Shown here piece after piece: positions 7,562 through 16,673 of a DNA stretch of 64,000 bases. Source of the DNA: an uncultured Clostridia bacterium. GTDB taxonomy: Bacteria; Bacillota; Clostridia; Christensenellales; CAMQZB01. The DNA is taken from NCBI GenBank assembly GCA_947039455.1, contig CAMQZB010000005.1, forward strand, positions 38,049-102,048, written 5' to 3'. Below the pieces are notes generated by a model. It saw nothing but the letters and a program-made list of their open reading frames with translations, searched no databases and had not been told where the DNA came from. Each line of letters begins with the position of its first letter. Within the stretch, counting starts at the first letter, position 1. A program made the position numbers and the translations under genes.

Positions 7562-8353
7562 ATGAAAGTTTTAGTATGTTTTAAAATTGTAAAAGACATG
7601 GATTATGTTATAGATCGAGATTGGGAAATTGCAAATTCTAGTGAGTTTGAGTTATCCTATGTGAAAGATGTTATCAGTTGTTTCGACGAGAGTGCGTTGG
7701 AGAATGCTTTGCGTTTAAAAGATAGTGCAAGGTTGGAAAATGTTCAGTGTGATATTACCGCACTGACTATTGGTGATGGGAATTACGATAATTTTGTAAA
7801 GAATTTATTTGCAGTTGGAATTTCTGAAGTTGTGCAAGTGAAAGGCTGTGGCGAACTTGATTTTCAACCTGAACTGGTCAGTGAAATTATTGCAAAAACA
7901 TCGGTAGAGAAATTTGATTTAATACTACTTGGAAATGAAGATTCAACATCGAATTGCGGAATTACAGGTTTTCATTTAGCGAACAAATTGAATGTGCCAT
8001 ATATTTTAAGTGCAAATGAAATTACTTATAATAATGGTGAATTGAAATTAACAAAAAATATTGATGATGGCTTGATGTTTGGAAAAATAACTGGTGATTG
8101 CGTTGTGTCTTTCTCTAATTCTAACAATCCATATTTGCGATTTTCTACTTTACGTGATAGATTAAAAGTATCTTCAAAAACAGCAACGGTTGTTGAATTT
8201 ACTGATTTGAATTTAAGTAACATAGAAAACAATTTGAAATTAGTATCACTAAAAAGAGAAAACAAAGATTTGAATTGTGAAATGCTTGTGGGTAACTTGC
8301 AAGAAAATGTACAGTTTATTATGGATAATATCCTAAATGAGGTGGGAAAATGA
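7562..8353 (+). CDS. Electron transfer flavoprotein beta subunit, divergent (FixA-like)
   Basis: 263 residues. The N-terminus MKVLVCFKIVKD, the CFDESALENALRLKD segment, FDLILLGNEDST at mid-protein and the NPYLRFSTLRDRLK C-terminal loop match EtfB/FixA. Compared with the second EtfB in this cluster, the nucleotide loop (GRQTTDGDTG there) is changed to GNEDSTSNCG here, so its FAD or AMP binding may differ. Partner of the next gene, whose start overlaps its stop by four bases. It probably forms a soluble heterodimer passing electrons to or from a flavoprotein dehydrogenase. An AGGTG site precedes the ATG. Confidence 0.82.
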   Translation: MKVLVCFKIVKDMDYVIDRDWEIANSSEFELSYVKDVISCFDESALENALRLKDSARLENVQCDITALTIGDGNYDNFVKNLFAVGISEVVQVKGCGELDFQPELVSEIIAKTSVEKFDLILLGNEDSTSNCGITGFHLANKLNVPYILSANEITYNNGELKLTKNIDDGLMFGKITGDCVVSFSNSNNPYLRFSTLRDRLKVSSKTATVVEFTDLNLSNIENNLKLVSLKRENKDLNCEMLVGNLQENVQFIMDNILNEVGK

Positions 8354-9255
8354 AAATCACAGTTTTAACAATTTGTAACAACGATATTGATTTGAAAAAA
8401 CACAATGGATTATTTGAACTTGCGGAAAATCTCGCTAGTGAAGTATATTCAATTTGCGTTTTTTCTAGTGATAAAGTATTTAATACGGAAATAAATCTAC
8501 CTAAAAACACCGTAATTTTCCAATGCGATTTTCTTGGTGATATGAAAAAACTCGGTGGAGCTATAGCTGAAAATAATGAAACTGATATTATGTTAATAAC
8601 TAAAAATACTTTAGGAAATGAATTTGCGGGGTTTTTCGGTACAAAAACAGGGGCAAGTGTTATGCTGAACTGTAACGGTATTAGTGTTAATGGTGGCGAA
8701 GTATATATTACCAAAAAAGTTTATTCGGAAAATCTGATGGGTGAATTTCAATGCAACGGAAAATTGGTTGCTACAATGAATTCATTGAAATCTGATATGA
8801 ATTATACTTGCACCATTAATCACGTGACCCATGTGGACACTGGGTTTGATGGTTTGGAAGGGATAACTATTGTAAAAGCTGAAGAAAATGCTTTGGAGCA
8901 ATGTGAAATTCTTGTGGCTATTGGCCGTGGTGTAAAGAAAAACACTTTAGAGAAATATCAACAACTTGCAGAAAAGCTAGGTGGAGAAATTGGCGGTACT
9001 CGTCCTGTGACTTATGACGGTATTATCGATTTATCACGTATGATTGGGAATTCAGGAAAGGCTGTTTCAGCGAAAGTTGCCATAGTATTTGGTGCTTCTG
9101 GTGCATTGCCTTTTGTGGCTGGTATTGAAAATTGCGGTACTATTTTGTCAATAAACAAAGATGAAAACGCTATGATTTTCAAAAATAGTAATTATGGAAT
9201 AGTTGGCGATGTTCAGGAATATGTGGATATGTTGCTAGAGAAAATTCAGGGTTAA
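8350..9255 (+). CDS. Electron transfer flavoprotein alpha subunit (no ferredoxin domain)
   Basis: 301 residues. The N-terminal half is a divergent EtfA domain I. The C-terminal FAD domain is well kept: CEILVAIGRGVKK, GGEIGGTRPVTYDG, IGNSGKAVSAKVAIVFGASG, and the end SINKDENAMIFKNSNYGIVGD. It would hold the exchangeable FAD that shuttles electrons to the dehydrogenase. It lacks the 4Fe-4S domain carried by the second EtfA (11488-12654). It overlaps etfB by four bases and is followed 9 bp later by a FAD-linked oxidase, which is the likely redox partner. Confidence 0.88.
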   Translation: MKITVLTICNNDIDLKKHNGLFELAENLASEVYSICVFSSDKVFNTEINLPKNTVIFQCDFLGDMKKLGGAIAENNETDIMLITKNTLGNEFAGFFGTKTGASVMLNCNGISVNGGEVYITKKVYSENLMGEFQCNGKLVATMNSLKSDMNYTCTINHVTHVDTGFDGLEGITIVKAEENALEQCEILVAIGRGVKKNTLEKYQQLAEKLGGEIGGTRPVTYDGIIDLSRMIGNSGKAVSAKVAIVFGASGALPFVAGIENCGTILSINKDENAMIFKNSNYGIVGDVQEYVDMLLEKIQG

Positions 9256-9264
9256 GGAGTATTT

Positions 9265-10668
9265 ATGGAAATTTTTCAAATAAGTGATAAATATATTGAT
9301 TACAACAAGGACGAGTCGAAATTTGTTGGCAATAGTTCAACTATTTCTTTCCCAACATCTTGTGATGAAGTTGTGGAAATCTTTAATTATATTAAAAATA
9401 GTGGCGAAAAAATTACTGCTCAAGGATCTAGAACTGGATTAGTTGGTGCAGGTGTTGGATTGGTTTCCCATACTATGAGCTTTGAGAAAATGAATAAAAT
9501 ATTGGATACTACTTCTGTGGGAGAAGAATATATTGTGAAGGTGCAATCAGGGGTGACTCTGGGTCAACTTCGTGAGCATATCAAAAATATCAACGAAAAT
9601 GTAGATTTTCTTCCTAATCCAACGGAAGAAACGGCAACTTTTGGCGGTTTGTTTTCCCACAACGCTAAAGGCATGAATTCTCTAAAATACGGTGGTGTTG
9701 CAAACCACATAAACTCTGTGAAAATACTCTTTTCTAATGGCGATGTTAAAACTATTTCATGTGACGAAAAATGTAGTATAGCCAGTAGTTTAGCTGAACA
9801 AACTACTATGATTGAATTGCTAGCTGGCAGTGAAGGGCAGTTAGGTTTGATTTTGGAACTTGACGTGATTTTGAGAAAAACACCTTCTAACCGTTGGGGC
9901 GTTATGTTCTTTTTTAATAGAGTTGAGAAAGTCGTTGAATTTAAAAATTATGTGAACAATCTTTTAGAAGATAATAATAATGTTGATTTATCGGTCTTTG
10001 AATACTATGATAAAAAAACACTAGATATTGTTGGTGAGTGGAAAAAAACTTCTTCTAAGCTAAAATCTATACCTGATTACCGCAGTGAATTTCAATCTGC
10101 CATATACTTGGAAATTGAAAGTGAGTTGGAAGAAGAAATTGAAGTTGCATTAATGGAAATCTTGGATAAATTTGAAGCTGAGGGTGGCGCGGAAAGTGAT
10201 ACTTGGGCGGGGGTTTTACCTTCTGAACTTGAGAAGTTTCAACATTTTCGCCATGCTGTTCAAGAGGGTGGCAACAGTGCAATTCAAAATGCGAAAAACA
10301 TTGACAGCAGTATTTTCAAACTATCAATGGATTTTAAATTACAAGATAGCATGTTAGAAGATATTATAAATAGAAACGTAGAAATTCTTAAAAAGTCTAG
10401 TGTTGAATACTTTGTATTTGGGCATATTGGTGAAAACCATTTGCAACTGAATTTGCTTCCAAATAATGTTGATGAGTTTCAACATGCTAAAAATATTCTA
10501 GCTGATATGTGTGAATATAACATCAAAAATGGCGGAACTAACTTTGTTGAAAACGGTGTTGGAAAAACACGTATTAATTGTTTAAATAATGTTGTCAACA
10601 AAGAATTTATAGATAATATAAAGAAAGTTAAAGAGTTTTTCGATAAAGAAAGTATCTTTAATTGCTAG
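9265..10668 (+). CDS. FAD-linked oxidase, GlcD/D-lactate dehydrogenase type
   Basis: 467 residues, matching FAD_binding_4 (about 25-210: GSRTGLVGAGVGLVSHTMS and NPTEETATFGGLFSHNAKG) plus a FAD-oxidase C-terminal domain (FGHIGENHLQLNLLP, NGVGKTR near the end). Proteins of this type oxidise 2-hydroxyacids such as lactate or glycolate and pass electrons to Etf. Its length fits the LctD subunit of the Acetobacterium woodii lactate dehydrogenase/Etf complex. It lies between two etfBA pairs, with 9 bp before it and 31 bp after, so co-transcription is likely. Substrate is inferred, not shown. Confidence 0.82.
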   Translation: MEIFQISDKYIDYNKDESKFVGNSSTISFPTSCDEVVEIFNYIKNSGEKITAQGSRTGLVGAGVGLVSHTMSFEKMNKILDTTSVGEEYIVKVQSGVTLGQLREHIKNINENVDFLPNPTEETATFGGLFSHNAKGMNSLKYGGVANHINSVKILFSNGDVKTISCDEKCSIASSLAEQTTMIELLAGSEGQLGLILELDVILRKTPSNRWGVMFFFNRVEKVVEFKNYVNNLLEDNNNVDLSVFEYYDKKTLDIVGEWKKTSSKLKSIPDYRSEFQSAIYLEIESELEEEIEVALMEILDKFEAEGGAESDTWAGVLPSELEKFQHFRHAVQEGGNSAIQNAKNIDSSIFKLSMDFKLQDSMLEDIINRNVEILKKSSVEYFVFGHIGENHLQLNLLPNNVDEFQHAKNILADMCEYNIKNGGTNFVENGVGKTRINCLNNVVNKEFIDNIKKVKEFFDKESIFNC

Positions 10669-10699
10669 AAAATCATAGAACAAGTACAGGAGAAAAGTT

Positions 10700-11485
10700 T
10701 TGAAAATTGCAGTTTGTGTAAAACAAGTACCATCGGACAACAAAAGTTTGATGGACAAAAAAAGCGGTACGCTTATCCGAAATGGCGAAACTTCCGTCAT
10801 CAATCCTTATGATTTGTTTGCTGTTGAGATGGCACTTCGAATTAGGGAACGTGTTGGGGGCGAAGTTTTTGCTTTTACTATGGGTGCAGGTTCAGCGAAA
10901 AAAGTGCTGATTGATTCCGTTGCTATGGGTGTTGACGGAGGGTACTTAGTATCGGATTTGGCTTTTGCTGGGGCTGATGTTTTTGCAACAGCAAAGACCC
11001 TTTCCGAAGCAATAACTTTCGTTGGTGGATTTGATTTAGTGATTTGCGGTAGACAAACAACCGACGGTGACACGGGGGAAGTTGCCATTGCTCTAGCTAC
11101 GCACATGAATATCTGTGGATTGCCTTTTGTAAATGAAGTAGTTGAAATTGACGAAAAAAACATTACTGCTAGCTGTGATTTTGGTAAGCATAACGCAATA
11201 ACAAAATGTCCGCTTCCTGCAGTGATTTCCGTAGATAAAGACTGTGGCTTGCCTCGTATTCCATCTTTGCGTGGGAAATTATCCGCTAAGAAAGCAGTAT
11301 TTCCTGTTATTTCTTTAGATGATTTATTTGATAAAAACAATAACAATTATGGACTATCAGGTTCTAAAACTTCCGTTTTGAGAATTTATAATACAGTTTT
11401 TGAAACTAGTAATAACATAATCAAAGAGGGCGGATTGGAGTTTTTAAAAGGTAAGTTTGAAAGTGTGAAAAAGGGGGATTTGTAA
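10700..11485 (+). CDS. Electron transfer flavoprotein beta subunit, bifurcating type
   Basis: 261 residues, starting at TTG with AGGAG 8 bp before it. A canonical EtfB: MKIAVCVKQVPSD, NPYDLFAVEMALRIRE, AFTMGAGSAKK, and the nucleotide loop VICGRQTTDGDTG seen in NADH- and ferredoxin-linked Etfs. The end has the PRIPSLRGKL hook that binds the dehydrogenase partner. It pairs with the ferredoxin-domain EtfA that begins three bases after its stop. Role: takes part in electron bifurcation or confurcation with NAD(H). Confidence 0.9.
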   Translation: MKIAVCVKQVPSDNKSLMDKKSGTLIRNGETSVINPYDLFAVEMALRIRERVGGEVFAFTMGAGSAKKVLIDSVAMGVDGGYLVSDLAFAGADVFATAKTLSEAITFVGGFDLVICGRQTTDGDTGEVAIALATHMNICGLPFVNEVVEIDEKNITASCDFGKHNAITKCPLPAVISVDKDCGLPRIPSLRGKLSAKKAVFPVISLDDLFDKNNNNYGLSGSKTSVLRIYNTVFETSNNIIKEGGLEFLKGKFESVKKGDL

Positions 11486-11487
11486 CA

Positions 11488-12654
11488 GTGGCTATATTAA
11501 GTGTTGATAACAGCAAGTGTATTAGCTGTGGTATTTGTGAAAAATCCTGTAAATTTCAAGGGGTAAAAATAGAAAATAAATATCCAATTTTCAATGATAA
11601 TTGTACTTTTTGTTTTGAGTGTATAACTGCTTGCCCAACTAGTGCTATAACTGTTTTGGGGTTAGAGAAAAAGGAATTTGATACTACACTGTGGAGTGGT
11701 GTTATGGTTTATCTTGAAATTAAAGACAATATACTTTCAGAAGTTTCAAAAGAGCTTATAGGCAAGGCTCGTGAGCTTGCAAACACACTTTCTGAGAAAG
11801 TTTTTGGGGTAGTGATCAATCACAATATCAACCTAGAAGAATTGAAAACGTGCGGAGTTGATACTGTGTTCGTTGCGGAAGGTGAACAATTCGCTGATTT
11901 TAAACTTGATCTTGTGGGGGATTGTTTGCATAGTATAATTGAAAAAGTGAAGCCTAGTATTTTTCTTGTGGGGGCAACTAATCAAGGGAAAACTATCGTA
12001 CCTTACATTTCGGTAAAGTGTGAAACGGGCATGACTGCTGACTGCACTAGCTTAGAAATCGATAAAAATGGAAATCTTATTCAAATTCGTCCTGCCTTTG
12101 GTGGAAACATCATGGCGGAAATACTTACAGAAAATTCTCGTCCACAAATTGCAACGGTACGTGAAAAAATATTCAAAATTACCGTTGATGTAAAAACTCA
12201 AGCTGAAATTGTGAAAGTTCAGGGTCTTGAAGTGGTGTCGAAATATGATGTTTTAAAGATAGTGAAAAAAGCTGTGGATAGTGATATATCTCACGCCAAA
12301 ATTTTGATAGCTATTGGAAATGGGGTGAAGAAAAAAGAAGAAATTGCTGTTTTCCAAAAACTTGCTGATGAAATAGGCGGTGAACTTTGCTCATCTCGTG
12401 CTTTAGTTGAGGCTGGACTTATGCCACAATCACGCCAAGTTGGATTAAGTGGAAAAGCTGTTTCAGCGGATTTAATGTTTGCTTTTGGTATTTCAGGTTC
12501 CGCACAATTCCTAGCAGGGGTGGGCGGTGTGAAAACACTTATTGCTATAAACGCTGATCCTGACGCTAATATTATGACAATAGCGAACCATGGCATAGTT
12601 GCGGATATTTTTCAAACATCAGCTGAGGTTCTTTTATCATTGAGAAAAAAATAA
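11488..12654 (+). CDS. Electron transfer flavoprotein alpha subunit with N-terminal 2x[4Fe-4S] domain
   Basis: 388 residues from a GTG start with a GGGGG-rich site. Residues 1-55 are a ferredoxin domain with two cluster motifs, CISCGICEKSC and CTFCFECITACP. A normal EtfA follows: GATNQGKTIVPYISVKCETG (domain I) and the FAD domain ILIAIGNGVKKKEE, GGELCSSRALVEAG, LSGKAVSADLMFAFGISG, INADPDANI. This fused form is the one found in lactate dehydrogenase/Etf complexes such as LctC, which drive lactate oxidation with NAD by confurcating electrons from reduced ferredoxin. It ends the probable operon; the next flavoprotein gene has its own promoter. Confidence 0.92.
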   Translation: MAILSVDNSKCISCGICEKSCKFQGVKIENKYPIFNDNCTFCFECITACPTSAITVLGLEKKEFDTTLWSGVMVYLEIKDNILSEVSKELIGKARELANTLSEKVFGVVINHNINLEELKTCGVDTVFVAEGEQFADFKLDLVGDCLHSIIEKVKPSIFLVGATNQGKTIVPYISVKCETGMTADCTSLEIDKNGNLIQIRPAFGGNIMAEILTENSRPQIATVREKIFKITVDVKTQAEIVKVQGLEVVSKYDVLKIVKKAVDSDISHAKILIAIGNGVKKKEEIAVFQKLADEIGGELCSSRALVEAGLMPQSRQVGLSGKAVSADLMFAFGISGSAQFLAGVGGVKTLIAINADPDANIMTIANHGIVADIFQTSAEVLLSLRKK

Positions 12655-12735
12655 CTTAATAAAATATATTATTAAGTATCTCTGTATCTATAAATTACAC
12701 AAAATAAAATATATTTAAAAACTTTTGTAATACTA

Positions 12736-12797
12736 TTGACAAATGAAAAAAATAGTGTATAATAAACCTATAGATATTAAGTCGGTCGCGTAACCGA
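12736..12797 (+). promoter_or_regulatory. Promoter and 5' hairpin of the second flavoprotein gene
   Basis: TTGACA (12736-12741) and TATAAT (12758-12763) with a 16-bp spacer form a strong consensus promoter. A small hairpin, TCGGT-N6-ACCGA, at 12782-12797 would sit near the 5' end of an approximately 95-nt leader. Confidence 0.75.
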
Positions 12798-12864
12798 TAC
12801 GAAGTTGATTTGATATTTACGAAAAATAAAAAATAAAAAATATATAAATAAAGAGGTTTAAAAA

Positions 12865-14289
12865 ATGGAGAAAAGTTTGATTATTAATGGATTGGTTGCA
12901 CTTGTTGGGCAAGATAATGTTTCAACAGTTGAGGCTAATATTTTAGAAGCGTCAAAAGATTATATTGGATTCCGTCGTCACGAACGTTGCGAAGGGGTTT
13001 ATAATGTAGCTCGTGCTGCTTGCGTTGTTAAAGTTTCATCAACTAAAGAAGTGTCTGAAGTTTTGAAATTCCTAAACGAAAACAAAGTTCCTGTAGCTCC
13101 AAGAACTGGTGGATCATCAGTTACTCTTGGTATTGAGCCATTGGAAGGAGGCGTTGTTGTTGACGCGTCTAACATGAACGAAATTCTTGAATTTAACGAA
13201 GTGGATATGCAATTAACTGCTCTTTGCGGTACACCTTTATTATATATTGAACAATATTTGAACGAGCGTGGATACACTACTGGTCACAGCCCACAATCTC
13301 AACCAGTAGCTCAAATGGGTGGTCTTGTTGCTACTCGTAGTATCGGTCAATGGTCTTCACTTTACGGTGGTATCGAAGATATGCTTGTAGGTCTTGAGGC
13401 TGTTTTAGCTGATGGCGAAGTGGTTCGTATTAAGAATGTGCCTAGAAGATCTACTGGTCCTGATCTTAGACATTTGTTTATTGGTTGCGAAGGTACGTTA
13501 GGTTTCGTTACTGAAACTACTATCAAAATCTTCAAATTCAATCCTGCTGATCGTTGGATGAATGCTTACGAAATCGACGGTACTGAAGTTGGTTTGAAAG
13601 CTATACGTGAAATTATTGTTGAAGGTTACCGTCCTGCGGTTGTGCGTTTGCACGATCCAATGGAAGTTCAAATGCTTTTCAACAACTGCACAACCCAAGG
13701 CAAGGCTTTAATGTTGTTCGTTGCTGAAGGTCCTGCATCTATTACTAAAGCTACAGGTGAAGCTGTTGATGCTATTGTTAAAAAACATGGCGCGGTTTCT
13801 CTTGGTACTAAACCAGTTGAGTCTTGGATCGTTCACAGAAACGATGTAAGTTTTGACATGGATAAAACTAGTGATCAATATTTCAAAATGGGACTTCTTG
13901 CTGATACTTGTGAGATTTCTGCTAGCTGGTCACAAATCGGTGAAATCTATAAAGCTGTTTGCGCTAGAATCCCTAAAGACGTACCTAATGCTGCTTTCGT
14001 TGGTGGTCACTCTTCACACAGTTACCTGAACGGTACTAACATCTACTTCCAATTCGCTTTGATGGCGAGAGAAGTACAATATGCTGAATCTGATTACATG
14101 AGTGTTATTAAAATCATAATGGAAGAGACTCTTTCTCGTGGCGGTAGTATTGCTCATCACCACGGTTCTGGTAGATATAGAACTAAGTGGATGCCTCAAG
14201 AACACGGCACTTCTTACCCTCTTATGTACAAACTTAAAGAAAGTCTTGACCCTAACTGCGTTCTTAACAAAGGCGTAATAATGCTTTAA
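12865..14289 (+). CDS. FAD-binding oxidase, alkylglycerone-phosphate-synthase-like/2-hydroxyacid dehydrogenase
   Basis: 474 residues. The FAD_binding_4 domain carries PVAPRTGGSSVTLG, the flavin loop GLVATRSIGQWSSLYGG and STGPDLRHLFIGCEGTLGFV. The C-terminal catalytic domain has GGSIAHHHGSGRYR and the LKESLDPNCVLNKG end. The HHHG motif and RRSTGPDL are features of the alkyl-DHAP synthase branch, which also includes bacterial lactate- and glycolate-type oxidases. In this context an Etf-linked 2-hydroxyacid dehydrogenase is more likely than ether-lipid synthesis. It has its own near-consensus promoter, an AGAGG site and a strong terminator, and frequent CGT/GGT codons, suggesting high expression. 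Confidence 0.82.
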   Translation: MEKSLIINGLVALVGQDNVSTVEANILEASKDYIGFRRHERCEGVYNVARAACVVKVSSTKEVSEVLKFLNENKVPVAPRTGGSSVTLGIEPLEGGVVVDASNMNEILEFNEVDMQLTALCGTPLLYIEQYLNERGYTTGHSPQSQPVAQMGGLVATRSIGQWSSLYGGIEDMLVGLEAVLADGEVVRIKNVPRRSTGPDLRHLFIGCEGTLGFVTETTIKIFKFNPADRWMNAYEIDGTEVGLKAIREIIVEGYRPAVVRLHDPMEVQMLFNNCTTQGKALMLFVAEGPASITKATGEAVDAIVKKHGAVSLGTKPVESWIVHRNDVSFDMDKTSDQYFKMGLLADTCEISASWSQIGEIYKAVCARIPKDVPNAAFVGGHSSHSYLNGTNIYFQFALMAREVQYAESDYMSVIKIIMEETLSRGGSIAHHHGSGRYRTKWMPQEHGTSYPLMYKLKESLDPNCVLNKGVIML

Positions 14290-14323
14290 TCAATACAATT
14301 ACTATAATATCCCTATAAATTAA

Positions 14324-14358
14324 AATAACTCTATATTCGTATAGAGTTATTTTTTTTG
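14324..14358 (+). terminator. Strong terminator with TTCG loop
   Basis: AATAACTCTATA pairs perfectly with TATAGAGTTATT around a TTCG tetraloop, followed by a run of T. Confidence 0.92.
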
Positions 14359-14366
14359 ATTGTGTT

Positions 14367-14485
14367 GGTTCGTAAGGGAAATGGGGCTATGCACCCCAAA
14401 CCCGCACAAGGAGCTTGAGCCCCTTGACCCGCTTTTTTGAGTTGGTGAATTTTGGAGTGATGGGGAGTTTTGTGTTGGGTAGTGA
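14367..14485 (+). repeat. Interspersed hairpin repeat, copy A
   Basis: An approximately 115-bp GC-rich unit beginning GGTTCGTAAGGGAAATGGGG, with two internal small hairpins (ATGGGGctatgCACCCCA; AAGGagcttgagCCCCTT), the motif CTTGACCCGCTTTTTT and a G/T-rich tail. It is non-coding and homologous to copies B-G. Confidence 0.75.
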
Positions 14486-14502
14486 GATTTTTTTTGGATG
14501 TT

Positions 14503-14620
14503 TTAGGTAAGGGAAATGGAGCTCCGCCCCAAACCCCGCAAGGGGGTGACCCCCTTGACCCGCTTTTTTGAGTGGTGGTTTTTGGGTTATGGGGAGTTTT
14601 GTGGTGGGTAAGGTGTGGTG
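14503..14620 (+). repeat. Interspersed hairpin repeat, copy B
   Basis: Same orientation and same parts as copy A: TAAGGGAAATGGAGCTCCGC, then GGGGGTGACCCCC, CTTGACCCGCTTTTTT and the shared tail ATGGGGAGTTTTGTG. The fraction of matching positions by eye is high in the core and lower in the tail. Confidence 0.75.
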
Positions 14621-14670
14621 TTGTGAGAAATAGAATTTAATTAATAAAACAAATTGAAAAACGAAAATAA

Positions 14671-14779
14671 GAAAGCAATCCAAATGGCGTTGGCATAAAA
14701 ACAACAGCACCAAAAAGGGTCAAGGGGAGAAACCCCTTGTTGGGGCATGGGGCGAATAGCCCCATCTAACTTACGAACC
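14671..14779 (-). repeat. Interspersed hairpin repeat, copy C (inverted)
   Basis: The reverse complement begins GGTTCGTAAG like copy A, then ATGGGGCTATTCGCCCCAT and CTTGACCCTTTTTGGTGCTG. It lies opposite copies A and B, so A or B and C could pair into a long stem. Its right end is 31 bp from the rqcP promoter. Confidence 0.75.
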
Positions 14780-14809
14780 AACCAAAAAACAAATAAACAA
14801 GAATAAAGT

Positions 14810-14837
14810 TTGACAAAAAAAACATATAGTGTATAAT
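14810..14837 (+). promoter_or_regulatory. Promoter of rqcP-ispDF
   Basis: TTGACA (14810-14815) and TATAAT (14832-14837) with a 16-bp spacer, 37 bp before the rqcP ATG. Confidence 0.8.
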
Positions 14838-14874
14838 AATGTTATATTATAAATTATGATTAAGGATAAATCAC

Positions 14875-15123
14875 ATGAGATTAGATAAATATTTAAAAGT
14901 AAGCAGAATAGTAAAACGCAGAACAGTTGCAAACGAGGCGGCGGACAATGGCAGGTGCGAAGTGAACGGCAAGGTAGCGAAACCGTCAGCGCAAGTTAAA
15001 GTTGGTGATGTGGTTGAAGTGGCTTTCGGTAACAGAAAATTGAAATTCAAGATATTAGAAACCCCTGAGCACGTAAAAAAAGAGAATGTTGAGTATTTGT
15101 ACGAGGTGATTTCTTGTGACTAG
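14875..15123 (+). CDS. rqcP: S4-domain RNA-binding protein, RqcP-like
   Basis: 82 residues, nearly all one S4 RNA-binding domain: [45 protein letters not shown]. This is the size and pattern of RqcP (YabO) of Bacillota, which binds 23S rRNA and tRNA on stalled 50S subunits and helps RqcH add Ala tails in ribosome quality control. Hsp15 has a similar S4 domain but a longer basic tail. Its last 8 bases overlap ispDF. The ribosome binding site AAGGA is weak. Confidence 0.82.
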   Translation: MRLDKYLKVSRIVKRRTVANEAADNGRCEVNGKVAKPSAQVKVGDVVEVAFGNRKLKFKILETPEHVKKENVEYLYEVISCD

Positions 15124-16237
15124 TGCAATCTTGCTTATGGCTGGGAACAGTCAAAGGTTCATGTCGGAGAAGAATAAATTGCTACACTCGGTGGAAGGTG
15201 ATTTAGTAGGCAGAAAAACTTTTGACGTTTTTAACAACTCAAAACACATTGATAAAATAGTAATCGTGCGAAAAAGTGGTGATGCGGAAATGGAGAATAT
15301 TTTCAAGCACCAAGAAAAAGTAACTTTCGCTGACGGTGGAAATACTCGATTTTTGTCGGTTTTAAGTGGACTTAGATCGTTAGGGAATGACAGCGATATC
15401 GTAGTTATTCATGACGGCGCAAGACCTTTTGTTAACGATAAAATTATTTTGGACAGCATAGTTTCAGCGAAAAAATTTGGTAGCGGTATTGCTTCTATAA
15501 AAGTTGTTGATACCTTGCGTATGTGCGACGGCGAAAATCTTTTGGAAGTAGTTGACCGTGACAGCGTGGTGAGAATTCAAACTCCACAAACTTTCGTTTT
15601 GGAGAATATCGTTACTGCTTATGAAAAAGCAATTTTAGAGTATGGTGACAGTGCAAATTTCACTGATGATAGCTTAGTTTATTCGGAGTATATCGGTACG
15701 CCAAAATATATTGAAGGTAGTGATAAAAATAAGAAAATCACTTATTTGAACGATATTGAAAATACTATTTTGACAGGTATTGGTTACGATATTCACCAGT
15801 TGGTGGAGGGTAGACCACTATTTCTTTGCGGTTTAGAAGTGCCACACAGCAAGGGGCTTTTAGGACACAGTGACGGTGATGCTCCAATTCATGCTGTTAT
15901 GGATAGTATTTTATCAAGCTTAGGAAAGCGTGATATAGGACATTATTTTCCTGACACTGATGAGAGTTTCAGCGGTATTGACAGCAAGGTTTTGCTAAGT
16001 CGTGTTATGGAAATAGTAAGTGAAGAAGGGTATCGTATCGGTAATTTGTCGGTATCTATCATTGCGGAACAGCCAAAGTTGTCACCGTATATTGAAGATA
16101 TGAAAAAAGTCCTTGGTGGCATTTTGGATATTCCTAACAATAAAATCGGCATAACTGTTACCACTAATGAGGGTATGGGTTTAATCGGCGAGGGTTGTGC
16201 TATCGGTGCTTTTGCTACTGTTAGTGTATATAGATAA
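15116..16237 (+). CDS. ispDF: Fused 2-C-methyl-D-erythritol 4-phosphate cytidylyltransferase / 2,4-cyclodiphosphate synthase
   Basis: 373 residues from GTG with GAGGTGA before it. Residues 1-218 are IspD: nucleotide loop [13 protein letters not shown] (a diverged form of AGxGxRM...PK with Arg and Lys kept) and [11 protein letters not shown]. Residues 220-373 are Isp[14 protein letters not shown] with the zinc ligands Asp and His, [25 protein letters not shown] and [17 protein letters not shown]. The enzyme does two non-consecutive steps of the non-mevalonate isoprenoid pathway. Fusions of this kind are known in several bacteria. Co-transcribed with rqcP. Confidence 0.93.
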   Translation: MTSAILLMAGNSQRFMSEKNKLLHSVEGDLVGRKTFDVFNNSKHIDKIVIVRKSGDAEMENIFKHQEKVTFADGGNTRFLSVLSGLRSLGNDSDIVVIHDGARPFVNDKIILDSIVSAKKFGSGIASIKVVDTLRMCDGENLLEVVDRDSVVRIQTPQTFVLENIVTAYEKAILEYGDSANFTDDSLVYSEYIGTPKYIEGSDKNKKITYLNDIENTILTGIGYDIHQLVEGRPLFLCGLEVPHSKGLLGHSDGDAPIHAVMDSILSSLGKRDIGHYFPDTDESFSGIDSKVLLSRVMEIVSEEGYRIGNLSVSIIAEQPKLSPYIEDMKKVLGGILDIPNNKIGITVTTNEGMGLIGEGCAIGAFATVSVYR

Positions 16238-16341
16238 ATTACAAATTAGTAAAACGTTATAAATATTTTATAAGTTGTATCAGTTTTAAATTAGATTATT
16301 AAATTGAGAAACACAGTGAAATATTAGATTAAGGAGCGAGT

Positions 16342-16605
16342 ATGGAAGTTGAAACAGAGAATTTTAAATTTTTTCAGAATAAAGAATGTGAATACTTTCC
16401 TTGCCACAAAGTCAGCGATGAAAGTAAGTTTTCTTGTATGTTTTGCTACTGCCCACTGTATTTCTTAGATAGCTGTGGCGGTAACTGTAAATATTTGGAA
16501 AGCGGAGTAAAGGACTGTACCGATTGTTCAATTCCGCACTTTGACTATCAATACATAGTAGACAGGGTTTCTCTTGAAATCAAAGATAGAAATAATATTA
16601 AGTAG
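16342..16605 (+). CDS. Cysteine-rich small domain protein
   Basis: 87 residues with ten cysteines arranged as CEYFPCH, CMFCYCPLYF, CGGNCKY and CTDCSIPH. This matches the cysteine-rich small domain family (PF04071), which is thought to bind metal and is common in anaerobes. AAGGAG at 16332-16337 sets the ATG. It stands between ispDF and a terminator (16674-16718). No specific role is known. Confidence 0.85.
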   Translation: MEVETENFKFFQNKECEYFPCHKVSDESKFSCMFCYCPLYFLDSCGGNCKYLESGVKDCTDCSIPHFDYQYIVDRVSLEIKDRNNIK

Positions 16606-16673
16606 TTTTACCATAAAAACAAATGCAAGATTATGCAATTTATGATAAAATCTAACTAAAACAGCATAGCGAT

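Noticed and set aside
12865..14289. Alkylglycerone-phosphate synthase for ether lipids
   Set aside because: The fold matches, but the neighbourhood is Etf genes and no ether-lipid partner is present; kept as a family remark only.
14387..14713. Minus-strand open frame over the first repeat cluster
   Set aside because: The translation is low-complexity and follows the repeat; it has no ribosome binding site and matching segments recur in each copy.
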